Positions 14,911 through 23,512 are shown, numbered from the stretch's first letter. The stretch: DNA of 27,649 nucleotides from Prevotella sp. UBA5379 (GCA_002409785.1 DHOX01000028.1:1-27649), one strand, 5' to 3'. Numbers and translations are program-made. The notes: generated by a model not told the origin, from the letters alone.

Positions 14911-15861
14911 CTACTGAACTCTGAAAAGTTCACGTATGCCGCCGAGGCTGCCCATCAGGCTGGTTGCCTCATACGGCAGGAAGACAGTCTTGGCTTTGTC
15001 GCCACTGCCTACTTCTCCAAGCATGTCAATATACTTCCGTGCTAACAGATAATTGGCAGGATTCGTGCTCTTGCCCACGGCTTCAGTGATTTTCTGGATA
15101 GCCACCGCTTCGGCCTCCGCTGTGCGGATACGTGCCGTAGCGGCACCTTCGGCATTCAGTATCGCTTCCTGCTTGGCAGCTTCAGCCTTATTGATGATGG
15201 CCGCCTTGTCACCTTCCGACTGTAGGATCTGAGCCTGTTTCTCCCCTTCACTGGTCAGGATAGTGGCTCGCTTGTTACGCTCAGCCTGCATCTGTTTCTC
15301 CATCGCCTGGAGTACACTCTCCGGCGGGATGATGTCCTGCAGCTCCACACGGTTCACCTTGATTCCCCATTTGTTGGTAGCGTCATCCAGGACCCCCCGC
15401 AATTTGGTATTGATCACATCCCGGGAGGTCAAGGTCTGGTCCAGTTCCATCTCACCGATAATATTACGCAGCGTTGTCTGGGTCAATTTCTCGATAGCAT
15501 TAGGAAGATTATTGATCTCATAGACAGCCTTGAACGGATCCACGATCTGGAAATAGAGCAGGGCATTGATCTGCATCTGGATATTATCTTTGGTAATAAC
15601 GTTCTGACGGTCAAAGTCATAAACTTGTTCCCGAAGGTCAATCTTATGGGTGTAGGTATAACGCCTGTTGTTCATGGCATAAATCATCTTGGACCTGTCG
15701 ATAAAGGGGATGATCAGGTTGATACCAGGCTTTAATGTGGCATAATATTTCCCCAGTCGCTCAATGATGCGGGTCTCACTCTGGGGAATAATGACAACGG
15801 CTGACTTGACAAAAATCAGAGCTAAAATAACAATAGCAATTAATACAACTGTTCCTACCAT
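14911..15861 (-). CDS. SPFH/stomatin-like membrane protein (QmcA type)
   Basis: 316 residues: one N-terminal membrane helix (about 2-25), an SPFH/Band 7 domain (VVIIPQSETRIIERLGKYYATLKPGINLIIPFIDR...), then a long charged, alanine-rich coiled coil (about 190-265, EKQAQILQSEGDKAAIINKAEAA) typical of oligomeric stomatins. These proteins build ring or cage assemblies in lipid microdomains and modulate membrane proteases or other membrane proteins. The upstream partner gene encodes an NfeD protein, the standard pairing of slipins and QmcA (E. coli ybbJ-ybbK). Full length. The gene runs on into the WecB-like gene with a 40-bp gap and no visible terminator. Confidence 0.95.
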   Translation of the reverse strand: MVGTVVLIAIVILALIFVKSAVVIIPQSETRIIERLGKYYATLKPGINLIIPFIDRSKMIYAMNNRRYTYTHKIDLREQVYDFDRQNVITKDNIQMQINALLYFQIVDPFKAVYEINNLPNAIEKLTQTTLRNIIGEMELDQTLTSRDVINTKLRGVLDDATNKWGIKVNRVELQDIIPPESVLQAMEKQMQAERNKRATILTSEGEKQAQILQSEGDKAAIINKAEAAKQEAILNAEGAATARIRTAEAEAVAIQKITEAVGKSTNPANYLLARKYIDMLGEVGSGDKAKTVFLPYEATSLMGSLGGIRELFRVQ

Positions 15862-15914
15862 ATTCGTAATGTTTTAGTGTTCAAAATTCATATTCAGCAA
15901 TGCGGCCCAGATCA

Positions 15915-16382
15915 TCATTTGTCTGCATTACATTTTCTCACTTTGACGATGATGGAATCCCGGGAGACAATCTTTGCCTTTTCTCCTCTCCTGAAGATTT
16001 CGCCACGTTCAGAGACCGCCTTCCACTGATCGCCGTCTACCTGGACATAACCGCTCTCCTGAGGAGTGATCGGCTCTATGACTGTCCCTACACGCCCTAT
16101 CAGGGCATCAGCATTGCTCGAACGTTCATGATCCTTGCTATGAAAACGCCTTAGCAGCCGGGGACGGATAAGCCAGATACTGAGCATCGAAAAGACTGCC
16201 CATATCAGTACTTGGGCCCAAAAGGGAAGGCCACTTACAGAAGCTATAATTGCAAAGAGACCACCAATGGCAAAACATGTAACAAAGAAATCTCCGGAAC
16301 TTAACTCGAGGATCAGACACACACAGGTGACAATAACCCAAAACAGCCATAAATTCTGTCCGATATATTCTATCATAGTCAT
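15915..16382 (-). CDS. NfeD family membrane protein (YbbJ type)
   Basis: 155 residues; either ATG 16382 or 16376 may be used. Three hydrophobic helices fill about residues 10-75 (LWLFWVIVTCVCLILELS, FFVTCFAIGGLFAIIASVSG, WAQVLIWAVFSMLSIWLI). A soluble OB-fold domain follows (ALIGRVGTVIEPITPQESGYVQVDGDQWKAVSERGEIFRRGEKAKIVSRDSIIVKVRK), the hallmark of NfeD1b proteins. It partners the SPFH protein encoded 53 bp downstream and probably anchors or regulates it. It is the first gene after the promoter at 16414-16446 and so heads a four-gene unit nfeD, SPFH, WecB-like, SDR. Confidence 0.94.
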   Translation of the reverse strand: MTMIEYIGQNLWLFWVIVTCVCLILELSSGDFFVTCFAIGGLFAIIASVSGLPFWAQVLIWAVFSMLSIWLIRPRLLRRFHSKDHERSSNADALIGRVGTVIEPITPQESGYVQVDGDQWKAVSERGEIFRRGEKAKIVSRDSIIVKVRKCNADK

Positions 16383-16413
16383 CTATTTATCTAAAAAAGT
16401 GGTTAATCTGAGA

Positions 16414-16446
16414 CAAAGATACAAATAAAAAATCAAATCAAACAAA
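16414..16446 (-). promoter_or_regulatory. Predicted nfeD operon promoter
   Basis: Minus-strand -7 TATCTTTG (plus 16414-16421); TTTG at 16443-16446 gives a 21-nt spacer and another TTTG at 16439-16442 gives 17. Leader to the ATG at about 25-30 nt. Confidence 0.6.
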
Positions 16447-16612
16447 AAATAAGAAAAGAACATTATTTTAATGAAATTAGACTGTTTTGTCAGTTACTGA
16501 TGAGATCATGAAAAACAGCAACCAACAAATATCTGATAAAGTATTATCCATTCCTATCAGTATCTGGTCAGCAGTATATTGACAAATTTGCTGTATATAA
16601 ATGATGAAAAAG

Positions 16613-16642
16613 TTGCCCGTATCAATTATTTTCATACCTTTG
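16613..16642 (+). promoter_or_regulatory. Predicted promoter of the tail-sheath gene
   Basis: TTG (16613-16615) and -7 TACCTTTG (16635-16642), spacer 19 nt. The transcript would begin near 16649 and carry a leader of about 120 nt before ATG 16769. Confidence 0.6.
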
Positions 16643-16768
16643 CATCTATTATGAATCAGCAGGTTACATGCCCTCCGAAAATATAGAATGGTAGAAATAT
16701 CAACGGGTAAAGCCTGGATGATTACACTTTTATTAACCTATTTGTTTAATCATTAAAATTTCAGAAGT

Positions 16769-18279
16769 ATGGCAGCAAAGAAGACCCCCGCGTTTATATC
16801 GTAGAAAAGAACGCCTTCCCCAATTCTGTAGTTGAAGTCCCTACTGCGATCCCGGCTTTCATCGGCATTACAGAAAAAGCCATAAACGGTGCCGACTCAC
16901 TAAGTGGCCAACCGTGGAAAATCACATCTATGGCGGAATTCCAGCAGTACTTCGGTGGCGCGCCTGTTCCTAAGTTCACTCTATCTGTTACAGATGTACC
17001 TAACGACAATGCTTCCAAGCCCTTCTACAGCATTCCTTCTCTTGACAAAAGGAAAATTATAAAAGTCGACAAACCGAAAATACTTTATTCGCTCTACTAC
17101 CAGATGATCCTGTTTTTTGCCAATGGCGGAAATACATGCTATATCGTATCCGTGGGAACGTATGAAAAAAATGAATCCATTAACAAGGGTAATGTCGCTC
17201 AAGCTCTTGCCTCTTTGGAAAAAGAACAGGAAATCACTATGGTTGTCGTCCCTGAAGCAGTTTTTTCCACTGACTACAAGGATATTCAGATACAGATGCT
17301 GGCCCACTGTGGGAAGATGAAGGACAGATTTGCCATCCTTGACGTTCAACCCAAACATGAAGGTGAACAGATAAACGAGCAAATAACGGCTTTTCGAACA
17401 AATATCGGCACTGACTTCCTCTCGTATGGAGCTGCATATTATCCATGGCTGAACGCCTCTGTGCTCTCTGATAAAGATATTGACGGGAAAATGATGGAAT
17501 GGAGTGATCATTCAACTATAGAAGATTTCGTTCCTGAAGATACTCAAATTCCCGCCTACTTTAATAAAATACTAAATCAGATCAATGCCACCGAACTGAC
17601 TTCCGATAAACTCACCGCCATGAAGAACGACCTTCACAATGCCCTATTGCAAAACTTCCCGGGTTACCAGAGTATCGTGGACAAAGTAAAGGATACACTG
17701 AACCTGCTGCCGCCTTCCGCTGCCATGGCAGGACTTTACACGATGGTAGACAACACACGCGGCGTATGGAAAGCTCCGGCAAATATCTTCATCAACTGCG
17801 TGAACAGTCCCACGGAAAATATCGATGATACCATGCAGGGAGATTTGAATATGCCCATGAACGGAAAAGCTGTAAATGCTATCCGTACATTCATTGGAGA
17901 AGGCATCAAAGTCTGGGGGGCGCGGACTCTGGACGGCAATTCCCAGGACTGGCGTTATATAAACGTACGCCGCACAATGATGTTCCTTAAAGAATCTATT
18001 GAAAACGCTGCAAAAGTTTATGTTTTTGAACCCAACACCGCCAACACGTGGATAAACGTAAAGTCAATGCTAGATAATTTTCTACGCAGTGTGTGGAAAC
18101 GTGGCGGACTGGCAGGAGCAACCCCGGAGGATGCCTATGAAGTACATGTCGGACTTGGTGATACAATGATCAGCAACGACATACTCAACGGCATCATGCG
18201 CATTACCGTATTTATGGCCATGACCCGTCCGGCGGAGTTTAACGAAATCACCTTCGAGCTGCAGATGCAGAAGAGTTGA
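16769..18279 (+). pseudogene. Phage-like contractile tail sheath protein, single-base frameshift near the start
   Basis: The frame open from before 16930 to 18279 encodes a tail sheath subunit. Its C-terminal part is diagnostic: RGVWKAPAN, INCVNSPTENIDD, GEGIKVWGARTLDG, WRYINVRRTMMFLKESIE and the ending FNEITFELQMQ. The natural start ATGGCAGCAAAG at 16769 is in another frame and meets a stop at 16802-16804. Restoring one G after the CCCCC run (16785-16789) would read MAAKKTPGVYIVEKNAFPNS, exactly the family N-terminus, giving about 503 residues. The rest of the frame has no stop, so the lesion is recent, a sequence error, or bypassed by slippage. Sheaths contract to drive an inner tube through a membrane, but no tube, baseplate, spike or AAA+ ATPase gene lies nearby, so this copy is an orphan. 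Confidence 0.88.
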
Positions 18280-18339
18280 AATGATCAAAAGACAAACAAA
18301 GAATTCAGATGAGCCCATCCATCGGGAACATCGATAGCC

Positions 18340-19215
18340 TCAATTAGACGTTCTGCGACTCGTCCTGTAAGAAGATATTGGATAAGATTTATGAGTCGTC
18401 TTATATGACTGATAATATTTCAAAGCCTCCGGCATCTCAGCCTGCAGAGCCGCAATACGCTTCGCATCACTCGGGTGATCGCTCATGAAATCACTGATAT
18501 TGGCATTGCCACTGGCAGCGGACATCCGCTTCCAGAAGGGAATGGCTGCTTCCGGATCATACCCCGCCATGGCAGCAAGTATCAGTCCGATATGATCTGC
18601 CTCTAACTCATCCTCACGACTGTACTTCAAATTCAGGAAACTGAAATATTGTCCGGCGACCTGGCCGGCGACAGTCCCCAGATCGCTGTTCCCGGTGACG
18701 GCTCCGATAATGTTGGCCCCGATATTCGTGCCCAATTGCTGATTCTGCTGCTTGGTCATCTGCTCGGCACTGTGCTTGGCCACAGCATGAGCAATCTCAT
18801 GGCCCAGCACGATAGCCAGACTGGTCTCATCCCGTGTATAAGGCAGCAGTCCTTCATAAACCACAATCTTTCCCCCGGGCATACAGAAGGCATTGGCTTC
18901 CTTGTTCTGGACAAGATTGAACTCCCAATGAAAATTCTTCACGTCATTCTGATAGCCATGTGCGTTCAGATAAGCATCTACGGCATCCGCCAGCCGCCGC
19001 CCTACACGATCCACCATGGCCGTATTTGCAGCATTCGTCGATTTTACGGCTGTCGACATATATTTGGCATATTCCTGATTGGATAAGGCAAGCACCTGTT
19101 CATCGGAAACGCCGATTTTATGCTTCCGCCCTGTAATGGGAACGGTCTCAGAAGTTCCGCAGGCAACTAGTAGAAACGTCAGGAAGGCAAGGGCCAAGAA
19201 TTTTAGTTTTTTCAT
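18340..19215 (-). CDS. M48 family zinc metalloprotease, lipoprotein
   Basis: 291 residues. The signal sequence ends in a lipobox (LLVAC, Cys19), so it is a lipid-anchored periplasmic or outer-membrane-facing enzyme. The zinc site is HEIAH (139-143) with the third ligand in the SREDELEAD segment (about Glu203). Layout matches LoiP/BepA-like peptidases without TPR repeats, which take part in envelope protein quality control. The stretch AFCMPGGKIVVYEGLLP is also typical of M48. The C-terminus is Ser/Arg/Tyr-rich and polar. Transcribed alone from its own promoter; it converges on the sheath gene, with a gap of about 60 bp. Confidence 0.95.
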   Translation of the reverse strand: MKKLKFLALAFLTFLLVACGTSETVPITGRKHKIGVSDEQVLALSNQEYAKYMSTAVKSTNAANTAMVDRVGRRLADAVDAYLNAHGYQNDVKNFHWEFNLVQNKEANAFCMPGGKIVVYEGLLPYTRDETSLAIVLGHEIAHAVAKHSAEQMTKQQNQQLGTNIGANIIGAVTGNSDLGTVAGQVAGQYFSFLNLKYSREDELEADHIGLILAAMAGYDPEAAIPFWKRMSAASGNANISDFMSDHPSDAKRIAALQAEMPEALKYYQSYKTTHKSYPISSYRTSRRTSN

Positions 19216-19249
19216 TTTTATATTTATTCTTTCATGATTTACCGAAATG

Positions 19250-19281
19250 CAAAAATAAAATTTATTCCCGATAACTCCAAA
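19250..19281 (-). promoter_or_regulatory. Predicted promoter of the M48 peptidase gene
   Basis: Minus-strand -7 TATTTTTG (plus 19250-19257), spacer 20 nt, -33 TTTG (19278-19281). Leader of about 30 nt. Confidence 0.6.
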
Positions 19282-19323
19282 GAATTTCTCTATTTTCTAA
19301 TAAACAGGGAAAGATAAGGACAC

Positions 19324-19358
19324 AAAAAAAGCGCAGCTCCCAACAGAGAACAGCGCTT
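19324..19358 (-). terminator. Rho-independent terminator of the small secreted protein gene
   Basis: On the minus strand AAGCGC pairs with GCGCTT, and an inner GTTCTC pairs with GGGAGC (with G-U pairs), closing a short loop; the stem runs directly into a run of seven T. It lies 22 nt beyond the stop codon at 19381 and insulates the M48 promoter downstream. Confidence 0.85.
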
Positions 19359-19380
19359 CCTCATTAAAAAAATAGCTTCT

Positions 19381-19746
19381 TTATTTCTCTATACCACGAT
19401 TGTTCAATGTGACATTGAGCAGTTGCAGATATTTATGATATTGGCTCTCTGAAAGAATAGAGTGCATATATCTCAAATCCTTGTTGATAGCCTTGTCAAC
19501 CATAGTTTTACGGTCAGCCTTTGGAGCCTGTGCGGCATTCATCATTTCTGCAGAGAAATTGTGATGAACATCTTCTACAGCCTCTTCCTGGTCAAATTCC
19601 AGACCAAGAGCGTTAGACAGACTGTTCATATTAAAATTCATGTTGTAAGCTGCTGCTGTAGCAGTGGCTTCTTTTTCATCGTTTGCTGCGAATGTTGCTG
19701 TAGTCATGCTGAGCAGTGCAACAGCCATTAAAATCATCTTTTTCAT
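19381..19746 (-). CDS. Small secreted protein of unknown function
   Basis: About 121 residues from the ATG at 19746, chosen because MKKMILMAVALLSM begins a clean signal peptide with a TFA-A cleavage site; an in-frame ATG at 19794 would spoil it. The mature part is small and helical, with NMNFNMNSLSNALGLEFDQEEAVEDVHHNFSAEM-like sequence at its start and a C-terminal section (DKAINKDLRYMHSILSESQYHKYLQLLNVTLNNRG) resembling motifs seen in Bacteroidetes periplasmic proteins that follow the pattern of Spy/CpxP-like helices. No catalytic motif is present. It has its own promoter and a strong terminator, so it is a single-gene unit, possibly well expressed. Function unknown. Confidence 0.8.
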   Translation of the reverse strand: MKKMILMAVALLSMTTATFAANDEKEATATAAAYNMNFNMNSLSNALGLEFDQEEAVEDVHHNFSAEMMNAAQAPKADRKTMVDKAINKDLRYMHSILSESQYHKYLQLLNVTLNNRGIEK

Positions 19747-19839
19747 CTTTTTACCTTTTTGTGAGCCTTCCTGAAAACGGCTCTTGTTAAACATTACCCT
19801 AAAACGATTATCCTTTATTGTCTCTCTTTAAAGACACGA

Positions 19840-19870
19840 CAAAGATACGACTGTTTCCGTGCACAACCAA
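19840..19870 (-). promoter_or_regulatory. Predicted promoter of the small secreted protein gene
   Basis: Minus-strand -7 TATCTTTG (plus 19840-19847), spacer 20 nt, TTG (19868-19870). Leader of about 85 nt to the ATG at 19746. Confidence 0.6.
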
Positions 19871-20043
19871 CAATTCCCTATCTTTTTATTCATTTCAGAC
19901 ACCTTTCTTGACTTAAATCAAAGAATGAGCTTTCCTTTCGTTTTTTAATCACTTTGTCATATTCGTCTTCTGACAGATGACAAACTGTGCCATAATACTT
20001 CATTATTATTTATTGGTCTGGCTATAATTCAAAAAATATTTCG

Positions 20044-20051
20044 TACCTTTG
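20044..20051 (+). promoter_or_regulatory. Predicted -7 element of the slyD promoter
   Basis: TACCTTTG followed by GC, a strong Bacteroidetes -7 match, 29 nt before the slyD ATG. A clear TTG at the right distance upstream is missing. Confidence 0.5.
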
Positions 20052-20080
20052 CCTGCAATATAACTATCAAAATAAAGCAA

Positions 20081-20674
20081 ATGAGCAAATCCAACAAGTA
20101 CATCAACTTGTCCTACCAACTGTATGATACCACCGACGGTAAATCAGAGTTAATCGAACAGACCACAGACAAGCGGCCTTTCAATTTTATCAGTGGACTC
20201 GGCATCGCCCTCCAGGCTTTTGAAGACAATGTTACTCCATTAGAGGAAGGAGCCAACTTTGAATTTGAGATCCCGCATGATCAAGCTTATGGCAACTATG
20301 ATGATTCTCTTGTCATTGACCTGGACAAATCGATCTTTGCCATAAATGGGAAATTTGACGAGGAACATATCAAGGAAGGGGCAGTAGTACCGCTTCAAAA
20401 CGCTGACGGCAACCGCTTTTTCGGTCATGTCCTGAAGATCAGTGATACTCAGGTCAAAATGGATCTCAACCACCCGCTGGCGGGAAAGGATTTGAAATTC
20501 ATGGGCCATATACTAGAAACCCGCAAGGCTACTGAACAGGAACTTGCTGACTATGAGAAGATGATCCATGGACAGCAGGACGGAGGTGGCTGCAGTTGCG
20601 GAGACTGCGAAAACGGCGGAAGCTGCAACGGCAGTTGCGGTGATGACCAGCAGTGCTGCGGAAACTGCCACTAA
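20081..20674 (+). CDS. slyD: FKBP-type peptidyl-prolyl isomerase, SlyD-like, with cysteine-rich tail
   Basis: 197 residues. The FKBP domain spans about 1-70 and 120-150, interrupted by the insert-in-flap chaperone domain (FEIPHDQAYGNYDDSLVIDLDKSIF...). It catalyses proline isomerisation and assists folding in the cytoplasm. The last 30 residues form a metal-binding tail with eight Cys, many Gly and a final His (GGGCSCGDCENGG then SCNGSCGDDQQCC), comparable to the His/Cys-rich tail of E. coli SlyD that binds nickel. Here cysteine dominates over histidine. It stands 67 bp before aroC on the same strand and may be co-transcribed with it, although GGCAG..CTGCC forms a small hairpin in the gap. 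Confidence 0.95.
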   Translation: MSKSNKYINLSYQLYDTTDGKSELIEQTTDKRPFNFISGLGIALQAFEDNVTPLEEGANFEFEIPHDQAYGNYDDSLVIDLDKSIFAINGKFDEEHIKEGAVVPLQNADGNRFFGHVLKISDTQVKMDLNHPLAGKDLKFMGHILETRKATEQELADYEKMIHGQQDGGGCSCGDCENGGSCNGSCGDDQQCCGNCH

Positions 20675-20741
20675 ACGGGCAGTATCTGCCTTGGCATGGT
20701 CCAGGTAACAGAATGCACATTAAACCATCAAGATAAATCTT

Positions 20742-21818
20742 ATGAGAAATACCTTTGGAAATCTATTCCGGCTGACGAGTTTCGGTGAAAGTCACGGACC
20801 TGCTATCGGAGGTGTGATAGATGGCTACCCGGCAGGCATAGACATCGACATGGACTTTATCCAGCACGAACTCGACCGCCGTAAACCGGGACAGAGCCGT
20901 CTGACTACGGCCAGGAAGGAAGCTGACCATGTGGAATTCCTGAGCGGTATCTTTGAGGGAAAGTCGACGGGTGCTCCCATCGGCTTTGAGGTGCGTAATA
21001 CCAACCAGCGTTCACAGGATTACAATAACATGCGTAATCTTTTCCGACCATCTCACGCGGACTACACCTATTATAAGAAATACGGCATCAGGGACTATCG
21101 TGGCGGCGGACGTTCCTCGGCCCGTATCACCATCGCCCGCTGCGTGGGAGGTGCTCTGGCCCAACTGGCTCTGAACACGCTGGGTATCAGCATCCACGCC
21201 TATACTTCGCAGGTCGGAGACATTGCCCTTGACAGGGATTATCATAAATATGACCTGTCTGCAATAGATGATAATATCGTACGCTGCCCGGATCAGCAAA
21301 AGGCAGAAGAAATGGCTGAACTCATTGCGAAGGTAAAATCGGATAATGATACGGTGGGGGGAATCATCACTTGTGTCATCCAGGGTTGCCCAGCAGGACT
21401 GGGCGAACCGGAATTCGGCAAACTCCATGCACAGTTGGGGGCTGCTATGCTCAGTATCAATGCGGTCAAAGGATTCGAATACGGAGAAGGATTCGCCGGC
21501 GTAACTGGCCACGGAAGCACTCAGAATGATCCCTTTATGAATAAGGAGGGCAAGATTACAACGCTCACCAATCATAGTGGGGGCATCCAGGGGGGCATCA
21601 GCAACGGACAGGACATTTATTTCCGGGTGGCCTTCAAACCTGTCGCAACAATCCTCATGCCACAGAACACCACTGATCTCCAGGGTAACCCTGCTGTCCT
21701 CACAGCACGCGGGCGGCATGATTCCTGCGTCCTCCCACGCGCCGTGCCTATCGTGGAAAGCATGGCTGCCATGGTTATCCTGGACAATTATTTACTGAAC
21801 AAAACAGTAAAGTTATAA
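20742..21818 (+). CDS. aroC: Chorismate synthase
   Basis: 358 residues. It converts 5-enolpyruvylshikimate 3-phosphate to chorismate, the last step of the shikimate pathway, using reduced FMN. Signatures are clear: GESHGPAIGGVIDG near the start, RRKPGQSRLTTARKEAD, FRPSHADYTYYKKYGIRDYRGGGRSSAR and VTGHGSTQNDPF, with RGRHDSCVLPRAVPIVE near the C-terminus. Full length. It converges on pyrD with a strong hairpin between the two genes. Confidence 0.98.
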   Translation: MRNTFGNLFRLTSFGESHGPAIGGVIDGYPAGIDIDMDFIQHELDRRKPGQSRLTTARKEADHVEFLSGIFEGKSTGAPIGFEVRNTNQRSQDYNNMRNLFRPSHADYTYYKKYGIRDYRGGGRSSARITIARCVGGALAQLALNTLGISIHAYTSQVGDIALDRDYHKYDLSAIDDNIVRCPDQQKAEEMAELIAKVKSDNDTVGGIITCVIQGCPAGLGEPEFGKLHAQLGAAMLSINAVKGFEYGEGFAGVTGHGSTQNDPFMNKEGKITTLTNHSGGIQGGISNGQDIYFRVAFKPVATILMPQNTTDLQGNPAVLTARGRHDSCVLPRAVPIVESMAAMVILDNYLLNKTVKL

Positions 21819-21825
21819 AAACGCT

Positions 21826-21861
21826 GATTATAGGAGCATCTAATCGATAGCTCCTATAATC
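21826..21861. terminator. Terminator between aroC and pyrD
   Basis: GATTATAGGAGC (21826-21837) and GCTCCTATAATC (21850-21861) make a perfect 12-bp stem with a 12-nt loop that contains the pyrD stop codon. On the minus strand it is followed after AGCG by TTTTT, so it is an intrinsic terminator for pyrKD; for aroC it gives a hairpin without T-run. Confidence 0.78.
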
Positions 21862-22748
21862 TCATGAATATCTTTCACACCATGCTGGTCCAGCCAGTCA
21901 TTGATTCCATTTTTGATCTTCAGGGTCACAGTAGGATCGAGAAAATTGGCTGTACCTACCTGTATGGCAGTGGCACCACACATCATAAATTCTATCGCAT
22001 CCCGGGCATTACTGATTCCACCCAGGCCGACCACCGGAATCCTGACCGCATGGGCTGTGTCATAGACCATTCTCAAAGCCACCGGTTTGACAGCCGGGCC
22101 ACTCAGTCCTCCTGTGCGGATACTCAGGACAGGCTCTCTTCTTTCAATGTCTACAGCCATTCCCAGCAGCGTATTGATCAGGGATACTGCATCAGCGCCC
22201 TCGGCTTCACAGGCACGGGCAATGTCGGCAATATCCGTTACGTTAGGAGAGAGTTTTACGATCAGTGTCTTGTGATAACGCTCCCTGACAGCCTTCACCA
22301 CACTTGCAGCTCCCTCACAGGTCACGCCGAAGGCCATACCTCCTCCTTTGATGTTCGGACAACTGATATTAAGTTCGATGGCAGGGATACGGTCGAGAGC
22401 ATCTATCCTGGCGGCACAGGCTGCATAGTTCTCAGGAGAGTTACCGCTCACGTTGACAATCATATTAGTATCTATATCCTTGATCTGGGGATAGATGTGC
22501 CTGCAGAAATAATCAGCACCTTTATTCTGAAGTCCTACACAGTTGAGCATTCCCTCAGGGGTCTCCGCCATACGGGGATAATCATTCCCCTCACGGGGCT
22601 CAAGGGTAGTACCCTTGACAATGATGGCGCCCAACTCACGGAGGGGCATAAAATCAGCATATTCAAGGCCATATCCGAAAGTTCCGGACGCTGTCATCAC
22701 CGGATTTCTCAGTTCCAGCCGGTCAATCTTTACATTTAATGCAGCCAT
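21840..22748 (-). CDS. pyrD: Dihydroorotate dehydrogenase, class 1B catalytic subunit
   Basis: 302 residues from the ATG at 22748, where the family begins (MAALNVKIDRLELRNPVMTASGTFG). It oxidises dihydroorotate to orotate in pyrimidine synthesis, carrying FMN in a TIM barrel. The class 1 active-site cysteine lies in ELNISCPN; VKLSPNVTDI and the phosphate-binding GLGGISNARDAIEFMMCGATAIQVGT are also present. It overlaps the end of pyrK by 13 bp, and the pair forms the NAD-dependent 1B heterotetramer. Confidence 0.97.
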   Translation of the reverse strand: MAALNVKIDRLELRNPVMTASGTFGYGLEYADFMPLRELGAIIVKGTTLEPREGNDYPRMAETPEGMLNCVGLQNKGADYFCRHIYPQIKDIDTNMIVNVSGNSPENYAACAARIDALDRIPAIELNISCPNIKGGGMAFGVTCEGAASVVKAVRERYHKTLIVKLSPNVTDIADIARACEAEGADAVSLINTLLGMAVDIERREPVLSIRTGGLSGPAVKPVALRMVYDTAHAVRIPVVGLGGISNARDAIEFMMCGATAIQVGTANFLDPTVTLKIKNGINDWLDQHGVKDIHEIIGAID

Positions 22749-23512
22749 AGTAATTTCCTTGTATTGAACACGGGGCCTTCCTGGCATACCCGCACATTGC
22801 CGTCAATAGTCTTCTCTGCACAGCAGAGACAAGCACCGATCCCACAAGCCATACTGTTCTCCAGACTGGCTTCACATTCAATGCCGGCCTGATCAGCATA
22901 ACGGGCCACACTCACCATCATTGGCTTTGGCCCGCAGGTGGCTATCCGGTCGAAATGCTCTTCCCCGAGGACTGAATGCTGGGTGACAAAACCTTTCTCG
23001 CCCGCTGATCCGTCCTCAGTGGTGACACAAACTCGTCCATACTCCTTGAACAGGTCTGTTTCCAACAGACCGTCCTTGCTCTTCGCACCCAGAAGAAATA
23101 TGGGATCGCTTCCTGCCTTCCGGATTTCCGAACCTAAAAGAAGCAATGGGGCCACTCCTACACCGCCGCCGACAAGCAGGATTTTTTCTCCATGTGACTT
23201 CGGGAGGGTAAAACCATGCCCCAGCGGGAGTATGCAATTAAGCCGGTCTCCGGCCTGAAGTCTCGTCAAGCGACGAGTACCCTCACCAACTGCAGCAACC
23301 AACAGCCAGAGTTCATTTTTCTGACGATCGATATAATTAACGGAAATAGGACGACGCAAAAACGTAGAAGGGGAATCATCTACGCGTACCTCGACAAACT
23401 GCCCCGGATCCATCTCTGGGAAAGGCTCAGGTGCGGTCAACTTGATGAGTGCATGTATGTCACTGAGCATTTCCGTAGAAAGGACCTCGAGGTCCAACAG
23501 GTATTTTTTCAT
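22736..23512 (-). CDS. pyrK: Dihydroorotate dehydrogenase electron-transfer subunit
   Basis: About 258 residues from the ATG at 23512; the frame runs further upstream, but only from here does the sequence match the family and the extension would cross the -7 element. It passes electrons from PyrD to NAD+. It shows the FAD-binding barrel with FLRRPISV, the NAD-binding GGGVGVAPL, and near the C-terminus a Cys-rich [2Fe-2S] site (CGIGACLCCAEK plus a later Cys in RVCQEGPVF). First gene of pyrK-pyrD. Confidence 0.96.
   Translation of the reverse strand: MKKYLLDLEVLSTEMLSDIHALIKLTAPEPFPEMDPGQFVEVRVDDSPSTFLRRPISVNYIDRQKNELWLLVAAVGEGTRRLTRLQAGDRLNCILPLGHGFTLPKSHGEKILLVGGGVGVAPLLLLGSEIRKAGSDPIFLLGAKSKDGLLETDLFKEYGRVCVTTEDGSAGEKGFVTQHSVLGEEHFDRIATCGPKPMMVSVARYADQAGIECEASLENSMACGIGACLCCAEKTIDGNVRVCQEGPVFNTRKLLWLH

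Larger units (their letters stand above)
16383..16768. other. Divergent intergenic region between nfeD and the tail-sheath gene
   Basis: About 386 bp, rich in A and T. It holds the leftward nfeD promoter (16414-16446) and the rightward sheath-gene promoter (16613-16642). No coding frame or stable hairpin was seen in the remainder, including the 120-nt leader of the sheath transcript. Confidence 0.6.

Noticed and set aside
16383..16612. Possible small gene or attachment site beside the sheath gene
   Set aside because: No start-stop frame with coding character and no direct repeat pair flanking the sheath gene was found, so an insertion boundary cannot be claimed.
18280..18339. Possible remnant of a tail tube gene directly after the sheath gene
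   Set aside because: The only frame with an ATG gives twelve residues before a stop and does not resemble known tube proteins.
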